Of a DNA stretch of 64,000 nt, positions 24,695 to 33,712 are shown piece by piece. The translations under genes were made by a program, and so were the position numbers. Each line of letters starts with the position of its first letter. The stretch's first letter is position 1. The DNA comes from CAYQQQ01 sp964420125 (GTDB lineage Bacteria; Actinomycetota; Acidimicrobiia; Acidimicrobiales; Microtrichaceae). The notes below the pieces were generated by a model, which saw nothing but the letters and a program-made list of their open reading frames with translations, did no database searches and was not told the DNA's origin. The DNA lies in assembly GCA_964420125.1 (NCBI GenBank), contig CAYQQQ010000003.1:1-64000 (forward strand), read 5' to 3'.

Positions 24695-25795
24695 ATGCCG
24701 ATCGAACCACCTCCCCCGCCGTCCCTGTCCCCACCGCGCCGTGGTCGACCGGCACGCTTCGGCACGCTGGTAGTCGCGGTGGCGTGTTCACCGATCCTGC
24801 TGGGGGCTGGCGCCGCCGGTGCCCCCTCACCGGACGGCGCGGTCGACCTGGCGGATGCACGAGCGGAGCTCCAGCAGGCCAGCGACACCCGCGTCGACGC
24901 GGAGCGTCGACTCGCGGCGATCGACGCCGAGCACGCCGCCCTCCTCGAAGAGGTCCGTCGACTCGACGAAGGTGCCGCCGTCATCACCGACGAGCTGGCG
25001 GCCGCGCGTCGCGAGGTGCGCGAGTTCGCCGTCGCCGCCTACATCGACGGCGGCCAGAGCCGGCTCATCGCCGCCAGCCTCGACCCCACCGACAGCGCCG
25101 CGCTCGCCTGGCGCAGCCAGCTGATGGGTGGCCAGGTGGTCGACGCGGCCGATGCGGCCGACCGCTACAGGGCGCTGAAGGAGGTCAACGACCCCGAGCG
25201 CATCGCCGCTGCGGCCCGGTTGGACCAGCTCTCCGACACCCTCGACCAGGCCAGGAGCGACGCGCTCCAGGCGGCGGCCCTCGAGCGGGACGCCGAGCAC
25301 CGCCTCGCCGAGGCCGAAGCGGCCCAGCGTGCTGCCGAAGCGGCGCTGCAGGCCGAAGCCGCCCGCCAGGCCGAGGCCGCCCGCCAGGCGGACGCGGTCC
25401 GCCAGGCCGAAGCTGCTCGTCGGGCGGAGGCCGCCCGAGCGCGAGCCGCCCGCGCCGACCCCGTCCCCACGGCGCCGGCGACGACCACCACCGCTGTCCC
25501 GGTCCCGGCCCCCGGGCCGACGCCGGCGACGCCGCCCACGCCGGCCGGTGCCGTCGGGGCCACGGCCGCGGAGCAGGCGCACCTGGCGAAGATCCGCTGG
25601 TGCGAGAGCCGCAACAACTACCAGGCCGTCAGCGCCAGCGGCCGCTACCGCGGGGCCTACCAGTTCGACCAGCGAACCTGGGAGTCCGTCGGCGGCCGCG
25701 GGGATCCGGCCGCCGCTGCGCCTGCGGAGCAGGACGCCCGGGCGCTGCAGCTGCTGCGCACCAGGGGCCCGCGCGCCTGGCCCAACTGCGCCTGA
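24695..25795 (+). CDS. Rpf-like / transglycosylase-like secreted protein with coiled coil
   Basis: 366 residues: a Pro-rich basic leader, a signal segment (residues about 22-43), a long coiled coil rich in Ala, Glu and Arg with A-E-A-A-R-Q repeats (about residues 55-255), a Pro/Thr linker, then a C-terminal domain of about 75 residues beginning IRWCESRNNYQAVSASG. The Glu after the first Cys is the catalytic residue of resuscitation-promoting-factor and lysozyme-like folds; GAYQFDQRTWESVGG completes the domain. The Cys pair (CES and PNC at the end) fits. It should cut peptidoglycan or assist cell separation. The start is at ATG 24695. MtrA-like boxes lie upstream. Confidence 0.85.
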   Translation: MPIEPPPPPSLSPPRRGRPARFGTLVVAVACSPILLGAGAAGAPSPDGAVDLADARAELQQASDTRVDAERRLAAIDAEHAALLEEVRRLDEGAAVITDELAAARREVREFAVAAYIDGGQSRLIAASLDPTDSAALAWRSQLMGGQVVDAADAADRYRALKEVNDPERIAAAARLDQLSDTLDQARSDALQAAALERDAEHRLAEAEAAQRAAEAALQAEAARQAEAARQADAVRQAEAARRAEAARARAARADPVPTAPATTTTAVPVPAPGPTPATPPTPAGAVGATAAEQAHLAKIRWCESRNNYQAVSASGRYRGAYQFDQRTWESVGGRGDPAAAAPAEQDARALQLLRTRGPRAWPNCA

Positions 25796-26100
25796 GGGCG
25801 ATCGCCCCGCGGAGCCGGCGCCGACGGCGGGCTCGCACCTGCGAGCTCCACCCGTGGGGTTGTCGCCCCTCCATCTGGCACGTGTGGCGAACACCTGTGG
25901 TGACTGACACCGCCCAGATGGCCGGGAAGCGGGTCCGCCGGTGCGGGGCGCGGGATGGCCGGGAGGTGAACCCACGGGTTTTCCTGCCACGGGGCGGCCA
26001 CGGCTAGGGTCGCAGCGAACGGCTCGGCACTGCCGGCGCCGTCCGCATCCCAGGGCCGCTGCGGCGGCCACCAGCACGCGTGGTTGAACCAAGGACTGAT
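25796..26100. other. 305-bp intergenic region with possible promoter
   Basis: The first bases form a perfect palindrome GGGCGATCGCCC (25796-25807) right after the Rpf-like stop; with no loop it is a poor terminator. Further on, TAGGGT (26007-26012) could be the -10 of the downstream lipoprotein gene; the -35 is unclear. No other motif seen. Confidence 0.4.
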
Positions 26101-28284
26101 GTGATCGCTCGACTCCGCATCCCCGCCCTCCTCACCGTCGTGGCCCTCATGGCGGCGGCCTGCGCCGAGGCCGAGCCACCTCCGGTGGCCTTCAGCGGCG
26201 AGCTCGCCAAGGGCAACCCCACCACCGAGGAGGAGGTCGCCGAGGCCGACGGCACCGCCCCGGAGCCCGCCGAGCTCGGCGACATCCAGACCGCCGACCT
26301 CCAGGCGGCGGTCGAGGCCACGCCGGAGGGCTGCGAGATCCTGGTGGCCGAGTCCTGCCTGCTGCCCTTCCCCAGCGACGCCTACACCGTCGCCGATCCG
26401 AGCTCGCCCACCGGTCGACGGGTGAACCTCCCCGAAGGCCAGCTGCCCAACACCGACGGCGTGACGCTCGACCCCGAGGCGTGGAACACCAGCGACGGGT
26501 TCAGCCCCAGCACCCCGATCGTGGTGTACGTGCCCGGTCTGGGCGACGAGGCCACCAACCTGCCCTCGGTGACCGAGATCGGGATGTCGGTGACCGAGGA
26601 GTCGGCGACCGTGCTGGTCGACCTCGACACCGGCCAGCTCGTGCCCCACTGGGCAGAGCTGGACGAGCGGGCCACGTCGGCCGAGAACCGCTCGCTGATC
26701 ATCCATCCGGCGGCATCGCTGATCGAGACCCATCGCATCGCCGTCGCCCTGCGCGACATGCGCCGCGCCGACGGCGCCCCCATCCCCACCCCGGTGCAGT
26801 TCCAGGTGCTGCGGGACAACTACACCTCCGAGGTCCCGGCCCTCGAGGAGCGCAAGGAGGACTACGACGTCGTCTTCGCCGAGCTGGCTTCTGCCGGCAT
26901 CAACCGCAAGGACCTGTACCTCGCCTGGTGGTTCACCGTGGCGTCGGCCGACTCGCTGGCCGGCCGGGTGCTGCAGATGCGCGACGACGCCTTCGGCAAG
27001 CTGAAGGGCAGCTCGCCGGGCTTCGAGATCACCGAGGTGGTGGAGGAGGGCGACGACCTCCAACCGGGGATCGCCCGGATCGTGAAGGGCACCTACGAGG
27101 TCCCCCTCTACCTCGACGAGGGCGGCGAACCCGGCAGCCGCATGGTGTTCAACGACGCAGGCCAGCCCGTCTCGGACGGCGTGTACACCGCGCCCTTCGT
27201 GTGCACCATCCCCGACGTCGCCGTGCAGTCCGGCGAGGCACGGCCGGTGGTCTACGGCCACGGCCTGCTGGGCAGCTCGAGCGAGGCGTCCTCCAGCCAC
27301 GTCCAGGCCACTGCGGCCAACGGCAACTTCGTCTACTGCGGCACCGACGCCATCGGGCTCTCCAAGGGCGACACGGCGTACGTGGCGGAGGTCCTCGGTG
27401 ACCTCAGCCTTTTCCCCTCGGTGTCGGACCGCCTGCAGCAGGGCATCCTCAACTACCTCTACCTCGGCCGCCTGATGCTCAACATGAACGGCCTCGGCTC
27501 CAGCGAGCCGTTCCAGACCGCGGGTGGCGCCAACCTCCTCAACACCGAGGAGGCCTACTACGACGGCAACAGCCAGGGCGCGATCTTCGGCGGCGCCGTC
27601 ACCGCCGTCGCCCAGGACTGGACCAAGGCATCCCTCGGCGTGGGCGGCATGAACTACTCGATCCTGCTCAACCGCAGCGTCGACTTCGACAAGTACTTCG
27701 CCATCATGCGCACCGCCTACCCGGATCCGATGGACCAGCAGATCCTCTTCGCCGTCATCCAGATGCTGTGGGATCGCGGAGAGACCGCCGGCTACGTCCA
27801 GCACCTCACCAACCGCACCTACGACCTGACCCCTCCCAAGCAGGTGCTGATGACGGTGGCCTTCGGCGACCACCAGGTCGCCAACGTCACCGCCGACAAC
27901 ATCGCCCGCACCCTCGACATCCCGATCTACCAGCCGGTGCTGCCCGAAGGCGCCGACGACGTGGCGAGCGCCGACCGCTTCTGGGACCTGTCGCCGATCC
28001 GCAAGTGGCCCCACACCGGTTCGGCCCTGTTCTACTGGTACAGCGGGACGCTGCCTCCGCCCGACGGCAACATCACCCCGATCATGGGACCGCTGTACGA
28101 GGCCGAGTGCTCGGGCACCGCCGCCACCACGAACGTGGCCTGCTGGGACCCCCACGAGGATCCTCGCCGCCAGCCGCAGGTGATGGAGCTGAAGGACGAG
28201 TTCTTCCAGCCAGACGGCACCGTCAAGGACGTGTGCCGTGAGGAGCCCTGCCTGGCCAAGCCACGGCGGGAGTTCGACTACTGA
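26101..28284 (+). CDS. Lipoprotein alpha/beta-hydrolase, family 1
   Basis: 727 residues from GTG 26101 (AAGGA five bases upstream; GTG 26080 also possible). A signal peptide ends in a lipobox (LMAAAC). The mature part opens with an N-terminal domain marked SCLLPFPSDAYTVADP and TGRR. The C-terminal half is an alpha/beta-hydrolase: VVYGHGLLG (oxyanion region), nucleophile GNSQG with Ser, later TVAFGDHQV with the likely Asp/His. The protein at 31774-33693 has the same N-terminal block and hydrolase. The block resembles the N-terminal lipase segment of surface-exposed lipases such as VolA, a tentative link. Expected role: extracellular ester or lipid hydrolysis. Confidence 0.75.
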   Translation: MIARLRIPALLTVVALMAAACAEAEPPPVAFSGELAKGNPTTEEEVAEADGTAPEPAELGDIQTADLQAAVEATPEGCEILVAESCLLPFPSDAYTVADPSSPTGRRVNLPEGQLPNTDGVTLDPEAWNTSDGFSPSTPIVVYVPGLGDEATNLPSVTEIGMSVTEESATVLVDLDTGQLVPHWAELDERATSAENRSLIIHPAASLIETHRIAVALRDMRRADGAPIPTPVQFQVLRDNYTSEVPALEERKEDYDVVFAELASAGINRKDLYLAWWFTVASADSLAGRVLQMRDDAFGKLKGSSPGFEITEVVEEGDDLQPGIARIVKGTYEVPLYLDEGGEPGSRMVFNDAGQPVSDGVYTAPFVCTIPDVAVQSGEARPVVYGHGLLGSSSEASSSHVQATAANGNFVYCGTDAIGLSKGDTAYVAEVLGDLSLFPSVSDRLQQGILNYLYLGRLMLNMNGLGSSEPFQTAGGANLLNTEEAYYDGNSQGAIFGGAVTAVAQDWTKASLGVGGMNYSILLNRSVDFDKYFAIMRTAYPDPMDQQILFAVIQMLWDRGETAGYVQHLTNRTYDLTPPKQVLMTVAFGDHQVANVTADNIARTLDIPIYQPVLPEGADDVASADRFWDLSPIRKWPHTGSALFYWYSGTLPPPDGNITPIMGPLYEAECSGTAATTNVACWDPHEDPRRQPQVMELKDEFFQPDGTVKDVCREEPCLAKPRREFDY

Positions 28285-28315
28285 CGTCGGCCTGACGCCC
28301 GGGGTCCTCGGGCGC

Positions 28316-29026
28316 TCAACTCCCGGTGATGTCGTCCAGGGTGAGCCCGAGCCCTCGCCGCAGCTCGTCCGCCAACGCCGCCCGCATGGTCACCCTCGTG
28401 GCGGCGAAGGCACGTGCGTCGAGGCGGTCGCCCATCTCCGCAGCCCGCTGCACGGAGCGCTCGGCGACCTGGTCGGCGGGCACGACCTCGTCGAGGTAGC
28501 CCATTCCCACCGCTTCGCTCGGGGAGTAGATGCGGGCCAGGGCCGTGGCCTCGTGGAAGGCGGCGGTGGCGATGCGTGTCCGGGACAGCTCGAGGGCGAA
28601 CACCGGCATGGCCAACCCGATGGCCACCTCGTTGAGTCCCAGCTTGAAGTCGCCCTCTGCGCCCACCCGCACGTCGCCGCAGCTCAGGAGCACCGCACCC
28701 ATCGCCAAGGCATGGCCGGTCACCCCCAGCACGCTGGGGCGGGGGAGCTGGAAGAGCTGCAGCGCCACCTCCGCGCCCTTGGCCATCAGGGCGATCGCCT
28801 CCTGGGGGCCGGACTGCATCACCTTCAGGTCGAACCCGGCGCAGAACTTCCCGGGCCGACCCACCAGGGCGACCGCCTTGGCTTGGGCGGCGGCGTCGAG
28901 GGCCGACTCGAGCTGGACGAGCACGTCGTGGCTGAGGGCGTTCGCCTTGCCGTCGTCGAGGGAGATCACGGCGACACCGTCGTGTTCGCGAAGGTTCACC
29001 GCCGGGGATGGAGCATCTGTGGTCAC
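28316..29026 (-). CDS. Enoyl-CoA hydratase/isomerase (crotonase)
   Basis: A 236-residue crotonase. AVISLDDGKANALS is the first block, GRPGKFCAGFDLKVM the first oxyanion half, and LGVTGHALAMGAVLLSCGDVRVGAEG the second. The position of the usual catalytic Glu in LPEV reads LNEVAIGL, so Glu is retained. The N-terminus is hard to place: GTG 29026 gives VTTDAPSP, while ATG 29050 overlaps the start of the divergent acyltransferase by two bases. The C-terminal region is normal. It hydrates enoyl-CoA in the cytoplasm. Confidence 0.88.
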   Translation of the reverse strand: MTTDAPSPAVNLREHDGVAVISLDDGKANALSHDVLVQLESALDAAAQAKAVALVGRPGKFCAGFDLKVMQSGPQEAIALMAKGAEVALQLFQLPRPSVLGVTGHALAMGAVLLSCGDVRVGAEGDFKLGLNEVAIGLAMPVFALELSRTRIATAAFHEATALARIYSPSEAVGMGYLDEVVPADQVAERSVQRAAEMGDRLDARAFAATRVTMRAALADELRRGLGLTLDDITGS

Positions 29027-29048
29027 GGTGGTCGAAACTAGAGCATCC

Positions 29049-31088
29049 ATGCACGCCCAGGATGACGACACCAGAGCATTCGTGGACCTCCACGTGCCCG
29101 GCCGCTCGCGCCTGGGGCACCTCCGGGGGCTCGACGGGCTGCGCGGGTTGGCCGTGGCGGGCGTCGTGGCCTTCCACGCCGGCTTCGACCACATGGTCGG
29201 TGGCTACCTCGGCGTGTCCACGTTCTTCACCCTGTCGGGGTTCCTGATCACGAGCCTGCTGCTGAGCCCGGCGGCCCCGGGAGCCTCGCTGCCGTTGCGG
29301 GGGTTCTGGGGTCGACGCATCCGGCGTCTGTTCCCGGCCTCCGTGGTGACCCTGGGGTTGGTCGTGGCGCTGTTCGCCCCCTTCGTCGCCACCGCCGACC
29401 AGCTCGCACAGCTCCGACCCGACGTCCTGGCGTCGCTGGGCAACGTCGCCAACTGGTGGTTCATCCACGAGGGCGACAGCTACGCCGAGCTGTTCATGGC
29501 GCCGTCGCCGGTGCTGCACTTCTGGAGCCTGGCCATCGAGGAGCAGTTCTACCTGGTGTTCCCCGTGCTCCTGTGGGGTCTGTGGAGGGCCTGTCGGGGA
29601 CGCGCCCCGTGGCTGGGTGCGGCCATGGCGGCGCTCAGCGCCGCCCTGGTCGCCTGGACGGTGCTGGGCGGCCTGTCGGTGGACCGGATCTACTTCGGCA
29701 CCGACACCAGGGCGCCCGAGCTGCTGTTGGGGGGGGTGCTGGCGGTGCTGCTCTCGCGGCGACCGCTGCGCCAGCGCCTGGCGCTGCGGTACCGCTGGCG
29801 CACGGTGGTGCTCAGCGTCGGAGCGGTCGCCCTGGCGGTGCAGCTGTGGTGGTGGTGGAGCCTGCCCCAGGACTCGGCCTGGCTCTACAAGGGCGGCTTC
29901 GCCGGCTACGCCCTGCTCACCTGCGCGGTCGTGACCGCCGCGGCGATCCCCTCGGGACCGGTGTACCGGGTGTGCACCTGGGGGCCGCTGCGCTGGCTGG
30001 GGGCACGCTCCTACGCGGTGTACCTGGCGCACTGGCCGCTCATGCTCGCCGCCCGTCAGCTCTGGCCGGAGTGGTCGCGCTGGCTCACCACCGCGGTCGC
30101 GGTCGCCATGGCGCTGCTGCTGGCCGAGCTGTCCTACCGGTTCCTGGAGCGACCGATCCGCACCGGTCGATGGCCGTCGCCACGGCGGAGCCCCGCCTGG
30201 GTCGCCGCCTCCGTCGTGGTGGTCGTGGCACTGAGCTTCGCGCTGGTGCCCAGCGAGCCTCCGGGGCAGACCCCCGACTTCGCCTCCGACCTGGAGGACT
30301 TCGAGAGCTTCGTGGAGCACAACTCCTCGGCGGGCTCCGACACGACCGTCGAGGTGGACGGTCCTGCTCCCGCCGTCCCCGTCCCGCCGGTGCCCGGTGT
30401 GGCCGTCTACGGCGACTCCACCGCCCTCGGGTTCGGGATGGGGCTCGGCTTGTGGAGCGTGGAGACCGGGCGCATGGGGGTCGTTCCCGGTGACCTGCGC
30501 TTCGGCTGCGGCGTGCCCCGCTACGAGGAGTTCGTGGCCGACGAGCGAACGTCGCCGACCCCGGAGTGCCTCGAGTGGCCGAGCCGGTGGGGTGAGATGG
30601 TGGCCGCCACGCTGCCGCAGGTGGCGGTGCTGATCAGCGCGCCGTGGACCGTGCCCGACGCCCGCCTGCCGGGGGCGAGCGAGCTCTCCAACATCGGGGA
30701 TCCCGCCGTGGACCAGTTCATCGTCTCGGAGTTCGTCCAGGCGGTCGACGTGCTCGCCTCCTCGGGTGCGCTGGTGGTGCTGGCCACGTGGCCCGAGTAC
30801 GGGTCGTGGGCCGACGACGGTCGCTCCGACGCCGTGAGCCGGCAGACGGACCCGGTTCGCATGGCCCGCTACAACGAGCTGATGCGCGAGGTCGCCGCCC
30901 AGCGGCCCGACACGACCGCCGTGCTGGAGTTCGCCGACTGGCTGGGGCCGCGCTCCCAGGACCCCACCCTGAGAGCCGACGGTGCCCACTTCTACCCCGA
31001 GGAGTTCCGCCAGCTCAGCGCCGAGTGGGTCGGTCCCGAGCTCGAGCGACTCTGGCAGGAGCACTGGCGTGCGCACACCCCGCAGTGA
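29049..31088 (+). CDS. Acyltransferase-3 membrane protein with C-terminal SGNH domain
   Basis: 679 residues in two parts. The first (about residues 20-380) is an OafA-type acyltransferase: GLDGLRGLAVAGVVAFHAG, FFTLSGFLITSLLL, HFWSLAIEEQFYLVFP (the catalytic E-E-Q-F-Y), and about ten membrane helices to the FLERPIR block. The second (about residues 450-670) is an extracytoplasmic SGNH hydrolase-like domain: YGDSTALGF (nucleophile Ser) and DGAHFYPEEF (Asp/His). Such fused enzymes O-acetylate cell-surface glycans, with the SGNH part completing the transfer outside. The start at ATG 29049 overlaps the crotonase's alternative start. Next is the Pro-repeat protein. Confidence 0.88.
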   Translation: MHAQDDDTRAFVDLHVPGRSRLGHLRGLDGLRGLAVAGVVAFHAGFDHMVGGYLGVSTFFTLSGFLITSLLLSPAAPGASLPLRGFWGRRIRRLFPASVVTLGLVVALFAPFVATADQLAQLRPDVLASLGNVANWWFIHEGDSYAELFMAPSPVLHFWSLAIEEQFYLVFPVLLWGLWRACRGRAPWLGAAMAALSAALVAWTVLGGLSVDRIYFGTDTRAPELLLGGVLAVLLSRRPLRQRLALRYRWRTVVLSVGAVALAVQLWWWWSLPQDSAWLYKGGFAGYALLTCAVVTAAAIPSGPVYRVCTWGPLRWLGARSYAVYLAHWPLMLAARQLWPEWSRWLTTAVAVAMALLLAELSYRFLERPIRTGRWPSPRRSPAWVAASVVVVVALSFALVPSEPPGQTPDFASDLEDFESFVEHNSSAGSDTTVEVDGPAPAVPVPPVPGVAVYGDSTALGFGMGLGLWSVETGRMGVVPGDLRFGCGVPRYEEFVADERTSPTPECLEWPSRWGEMVAATLPQVAVLISAPWTVPDARLPGASELSNIGDPAVDQFIVSEFVQAVDVLASSGALVVLATWPEYGSWADDGRSDAVSRQTDPVRMARYNELMREVAAQRPDTTAVLEFADWLGPRSQDPTLRADGAHFYPEEFRQLSAEWVGPELERLWQEHWRAHTPQ

Positions 31089-31134
31089 AGGGGGAGGCGG
31101 TAAGGTCGGGCCGCGACACGAAGGGGGTGCACCC

Positions 31135-31650
31135 ATGGGGTTCCTCGACAAGGCCAAAGCCGCGGCGAACGACATGATGACCAAGGCGGACGCTGCTCTG
31201 GGCTCCGCGGAGAGCTCGTTCAGCGGCGGTGCCAACGCCAAGCAGGCCGAACCGTACCTGCGCGACCTCGGGGTGCTGAGCCTCCTCGAGGCCACCGGCC
31301 GGGCTCCTGCCGACCTGCAGGTCCAGCGGGACCGCTGCCTGCAGGCGCTGGCGCAGCTCGAGTCGCAGGTGGCGCTCAACCTGAACCTCGGCTCCGCCGC
31401 GCCTCCCGCGCCCGGGGCCGCCCAGGGGACCCCGCCTCCTCCCGGGGGTGCGCCGACCCCGCCTCCTCCCGGGGGCGCGACGGCACCGCCTCCTCCCGGG
31501 GGCGCGACGGCACCGCCTCCTCCTCCCGGGGGCGCCCCCGCCCCACCGCCGCCGGCTGCGCCGGCTCCTCCCCAGCCTCCGGCGGGAGCGCCCGCGCCCC
31601 CACCCCCACCGGGTTCGGTGGCGCCACCTCCACCCCCCAGCGGCGCCTGA
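31135..31650 (+). CDS. Proline-glycine repeat protein with short helical head
   Basis: 171 residues from ATG 31135, with GGGGG-rich site ahead. The first 85 residues are helical (MGFLDKAKAAANDMMTKADAAL ... YLRDLGVLSLLEATGRAPADL), like a small cytoplasmic domain. The remainder is PPPPGG(A) repeats, about ten units (bases 31433-31640). The repeats resemble those in mycobacterial and actinobacterial surface-associated proteins, but no signal peptide is seen. It follows the acyltransferase by 46 bases. Function unknown; the Pro-rich tail may bind other proteins. Confidence 0.65.
   Translation: MGFLDKAKAAANDMMTKADAALGSAESSFSGGANAKQAEPYLRDLGVLSLLEATGRAPADLQVQRDRCLQALAQLESQVALNLNLGSAAPPAPGAAQGTPPPPGGAPTPPPPGGATAPPPPGGATAPPPPPGGAPAPPPPAAPAPPQPPAGAPAPPPPPGSVAPPPPPSGA
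31433..31640 (+). repeat. PPPPGG-coding minisatellite
   Basis: Units of about 18-27 bases based on CCTCCTCCCGGGGGCGCG repeat with small changes, in frame within the gene. They expand or contract easily in other genomes, so copy number may vary between strains. Confidence 0.75.
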
Positions 31651-31773
31651 GGCCGGCTCCTCCGCCCGCCACCTGCGACACCGGGAACGATCCTCGACGT
31701 TGCTCGGTCGGGGCGGGGCTGTGCCAGACTGCCCGCATCCGACAGGGGCGGTCGAACGGGGGAGGTCGCGACG

Positions 31774-33693
31774 GTGCGACAGGTGAGAGGCGACGCCGAA
31801 AGGCGGAATCGGTGCCGGAGCGCGGTGCTGGCGATGGCGTCGGTCGCGGCGCTGGTGGGGTCGTGTGCGATCCGTCCGCTGCCCCCGCCGCCTGACCGCG
31901 ACCCCGGGCCCAGCATCCCCGACGAGGGCTCTCCGGATGGTTCAACCACCACGGGCGCCGCCGACGTCCCGGGCTGCGCCGCCCTGGCGGTGCGCTCCTG
32001 TGCCCTGCCCTACCCGAGCGACGAGTTCAGCGTCGCCGATCCGGCCACGGCCACCGGCCGGCGTCTGGCCGTGCCGGTGCAGGGTCTGGTTCCGGACGCC
32101 GCCCTCCGCCAGCTCGGCCCCGGTGCCGGTCTGGCCGATGCCTTCGGCGGAGCGCAGGAGGGGGTCAAGGACGGCTACTCGGCCCTGTCCCCGGTGATCT
32201 TCGAGGTGGACCAGTCCATCCGCTCCACGGCGATCCCAGAGGACGGCGGTGACGTCGTCGAGGTCTTCGACACCGTCACCGGCGACCCGGTGCCGATCCG
32301 GGTGGAGATGCCCTTCGACGCCGCCATGCGCGGCGCTCCCCGCACGGTGGTCATGGCGTGGCCACGCCTCAAGTGGGAGCACGGGCGCACCTACGTGGCC
32401 AGGATCGCCCGGGTGCCCGGCGAGGTGGTCACTCCGTCACCGGCGCAGGGCATGGAGTGGTCCACGCCGTGGGTGGACGGGCTCCGCCGAGCCCTCGCCC
32501 AGGTCGACGACCGCGACTGGTCCGAGCTCCTCTCCGCCACGCAGTTCACCGTGGGCAGCCGGGACAACGCCATCGGCGGGCTCGAGCACATGGCGGAGGT
32601 GGCGGCCGCCGAGGACCATCCGGTGCGTCACCTCGTGTCGCACCCGCCGGTGCTGGTGGCCGGAACCTCCGCCATGATCTCCGGAGAGGTGGCGATCAGC
32701 GACTTCCGCGACGAGCACGGCGTGGTGTGGCCGTGGCGCACCCCTCAGCGCCGGTGGGTGCCCTTCCTGCTCACGGTGCCGGAGCGTCCCGCCGCCGACA
32801 CCGGCGCCCCGGTGGCCATCTACGGCCACGGCCTCGTCATCAACAAGGAGTCGATGCTGCTGGTGGCGGCCATGAACGCCCGCAAGGGCGTCGCGACGCT
32901 GGGCATCGACGTGCCCAACCACGGTTGGCGCTCCCGGGAGGGCGGCTACCTCCTGGAGCTCGCCACCCCGCGCCGGCTGGGTCGACTGGCCGACATGCCG
33001 CTGCAGGGCATCGTCGACCACGTCTCGTTGGTGGGTGCGCTGCAGCACCACCTGACGTCGCTAGACATGGCGCCCTGGAACCCGCTGGGCCCGCCCGGTG
33101 ACGGTGCGGCGGACCTCGACCCGTCGGTGCTGCTCTACGAGGGCACCTCGATGGGTGCGGTGCTGGGTGCCGCAGAGGTCGCCCTGATCCCCGAGATCGA
33201 CGCCGCCTACCTGCAGGTGCCGGGCGCCGGAGTGGCCGACATCATCATGCACTCGTTGCTGTGGGTGGTGTTCTCCTCGGTGGTGCCCCGGGGTGCCGCC
33301 GCCGGCGACGCCGCCGCTCTCATGGGTGCGGCGACCATGCTGCTCGACCCCACGGACTCCACCTACCTGCTCGAGGGCCTCGCGGCGTCGAAGCGGCCCG
33401 TCTTCGTGCAGCTGGGGGTCGGCGACGCCATCGTGCCGACGCCCACCAGCGAGCGGTTCGTCCGCCTGCTCGGCATCCCACGGGTCGGCCCGGCGCTGAG
33501 CGACATCGCCGCGCCCCAGGCGGGCGACGCGATCCCCGCCGATGGACGCGGCTTCGTCGAGGTCTGGTCGACCAACTCCAACCCGACCACGCAGGGGTTC
33601 ATGGCCCACGTCTCGTTCATCGAGGCCCGCTCCGAGCGCTTCCTGTCCGCCTGGCTCGACCAGCGCCTCGCCGTGGAGCTCGGCTCGCCCTGA
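31774..33693 (+). CDS. Lipoprotein alpha/beta-hydrolase, family 1 paralogue
   Basis: 639 residues from GTG 31774 (GGGGGAGG upstream). Signal peptide with lipobox LVGSC. The N-terminal block SCALPYPSDEFSVADP ... TGRR is the same as in the protein at 26101. The hydrolase part has VAIYGHGLVINKE, nucleophile GTSMG (Ser) and VQLGVGDAIVPTPTS with the Asp, and HVSF with the likely His. It is shorter than its paralogue. Expected to be anchored on the outside and act on esters or lipids. Downstream by 19 bases is the ABC-F gene. Confidence 0.75.
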   Translation: MRQVRGDAERRNRCRSAVLAMASVAALVGSCAIRPLPPPPDRDPGPSIPDEGSPDGSTTTGAADVPGCAALAVRSCALPYPSDEFSVADPATATGRRLAVPVQGLVPDAALRQLGPGAGLADAFGGAQEGVKDGYSALSPVIFEVDQSIRSTAIPEDGGDVVEVFDTVTGDPVPIRVEMPFDAAMRGAPRTVVMAWPRLKWEHGRTYVARIARVPGEVVTPSPAQGMEWSTPWVDGLRRALAQVDDRDWSELLSATQFTVGSRDNAIGGLEHMAEVAAAEDHPVRHLVSHPPVLVAGTSAMISGEVAISDFRDEHGVVWPWRTPQRRWVPFLLTVPERPAADTGAPVAIYGHGLVINKESMLLVAAMNARKGVATLGIDVPNHGWRSREGGYLLELATPRRLGRLADMPLQGIVDHVSLVGALQHHLTSLDMAPWNPLGPPGDGAADLDPSVLLYEGTSMGAVLGAAEVALIPEIDAAYLQVPGAGVADIIMHSLLWVVFSSVVPRGAAAGDAAALMGAATMLLDPTDSTYLLEGLAASKRPVFVQLGVGDAIVPTPTSERFVRLLGIPRVGPALSDIAAPQAGDAIPADGRGFVEVWSTNSNPTTQGFMAHVSFIEARSERFLSAWLDQRLAVELGSP

Positions 33694-33712
33694 GCCCCCG
33701 CCGGCGGCGACC

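Noticed and set aside
25796..25807. GGGCGATCGCCC as a functional element (contains GCGATCGC)
   Set aside because: A single palindrome in G+C-rich DNA without a loop; chance occurrence is likely.
29040..29060. True overlap of divergent start codons (CATG at 29048-29051)
   Set aside because: The crotonase has a plausible GTG start at 29026, which avoids the overlap.
31433..31640. CRISPR-like or intergenic tandem repeat
   Set aside because: The repeats are in frame inside a gene and encode Pro/Gly; there are no unique spacers.
28278..31952. A minus-strand open frame of about 1200 codons opposite the acyltransferase
   Set aside because: Low-complexity, stop-poor shadow of G+C-rich coding DNA with no domain sense; the plus strand has clear domains.
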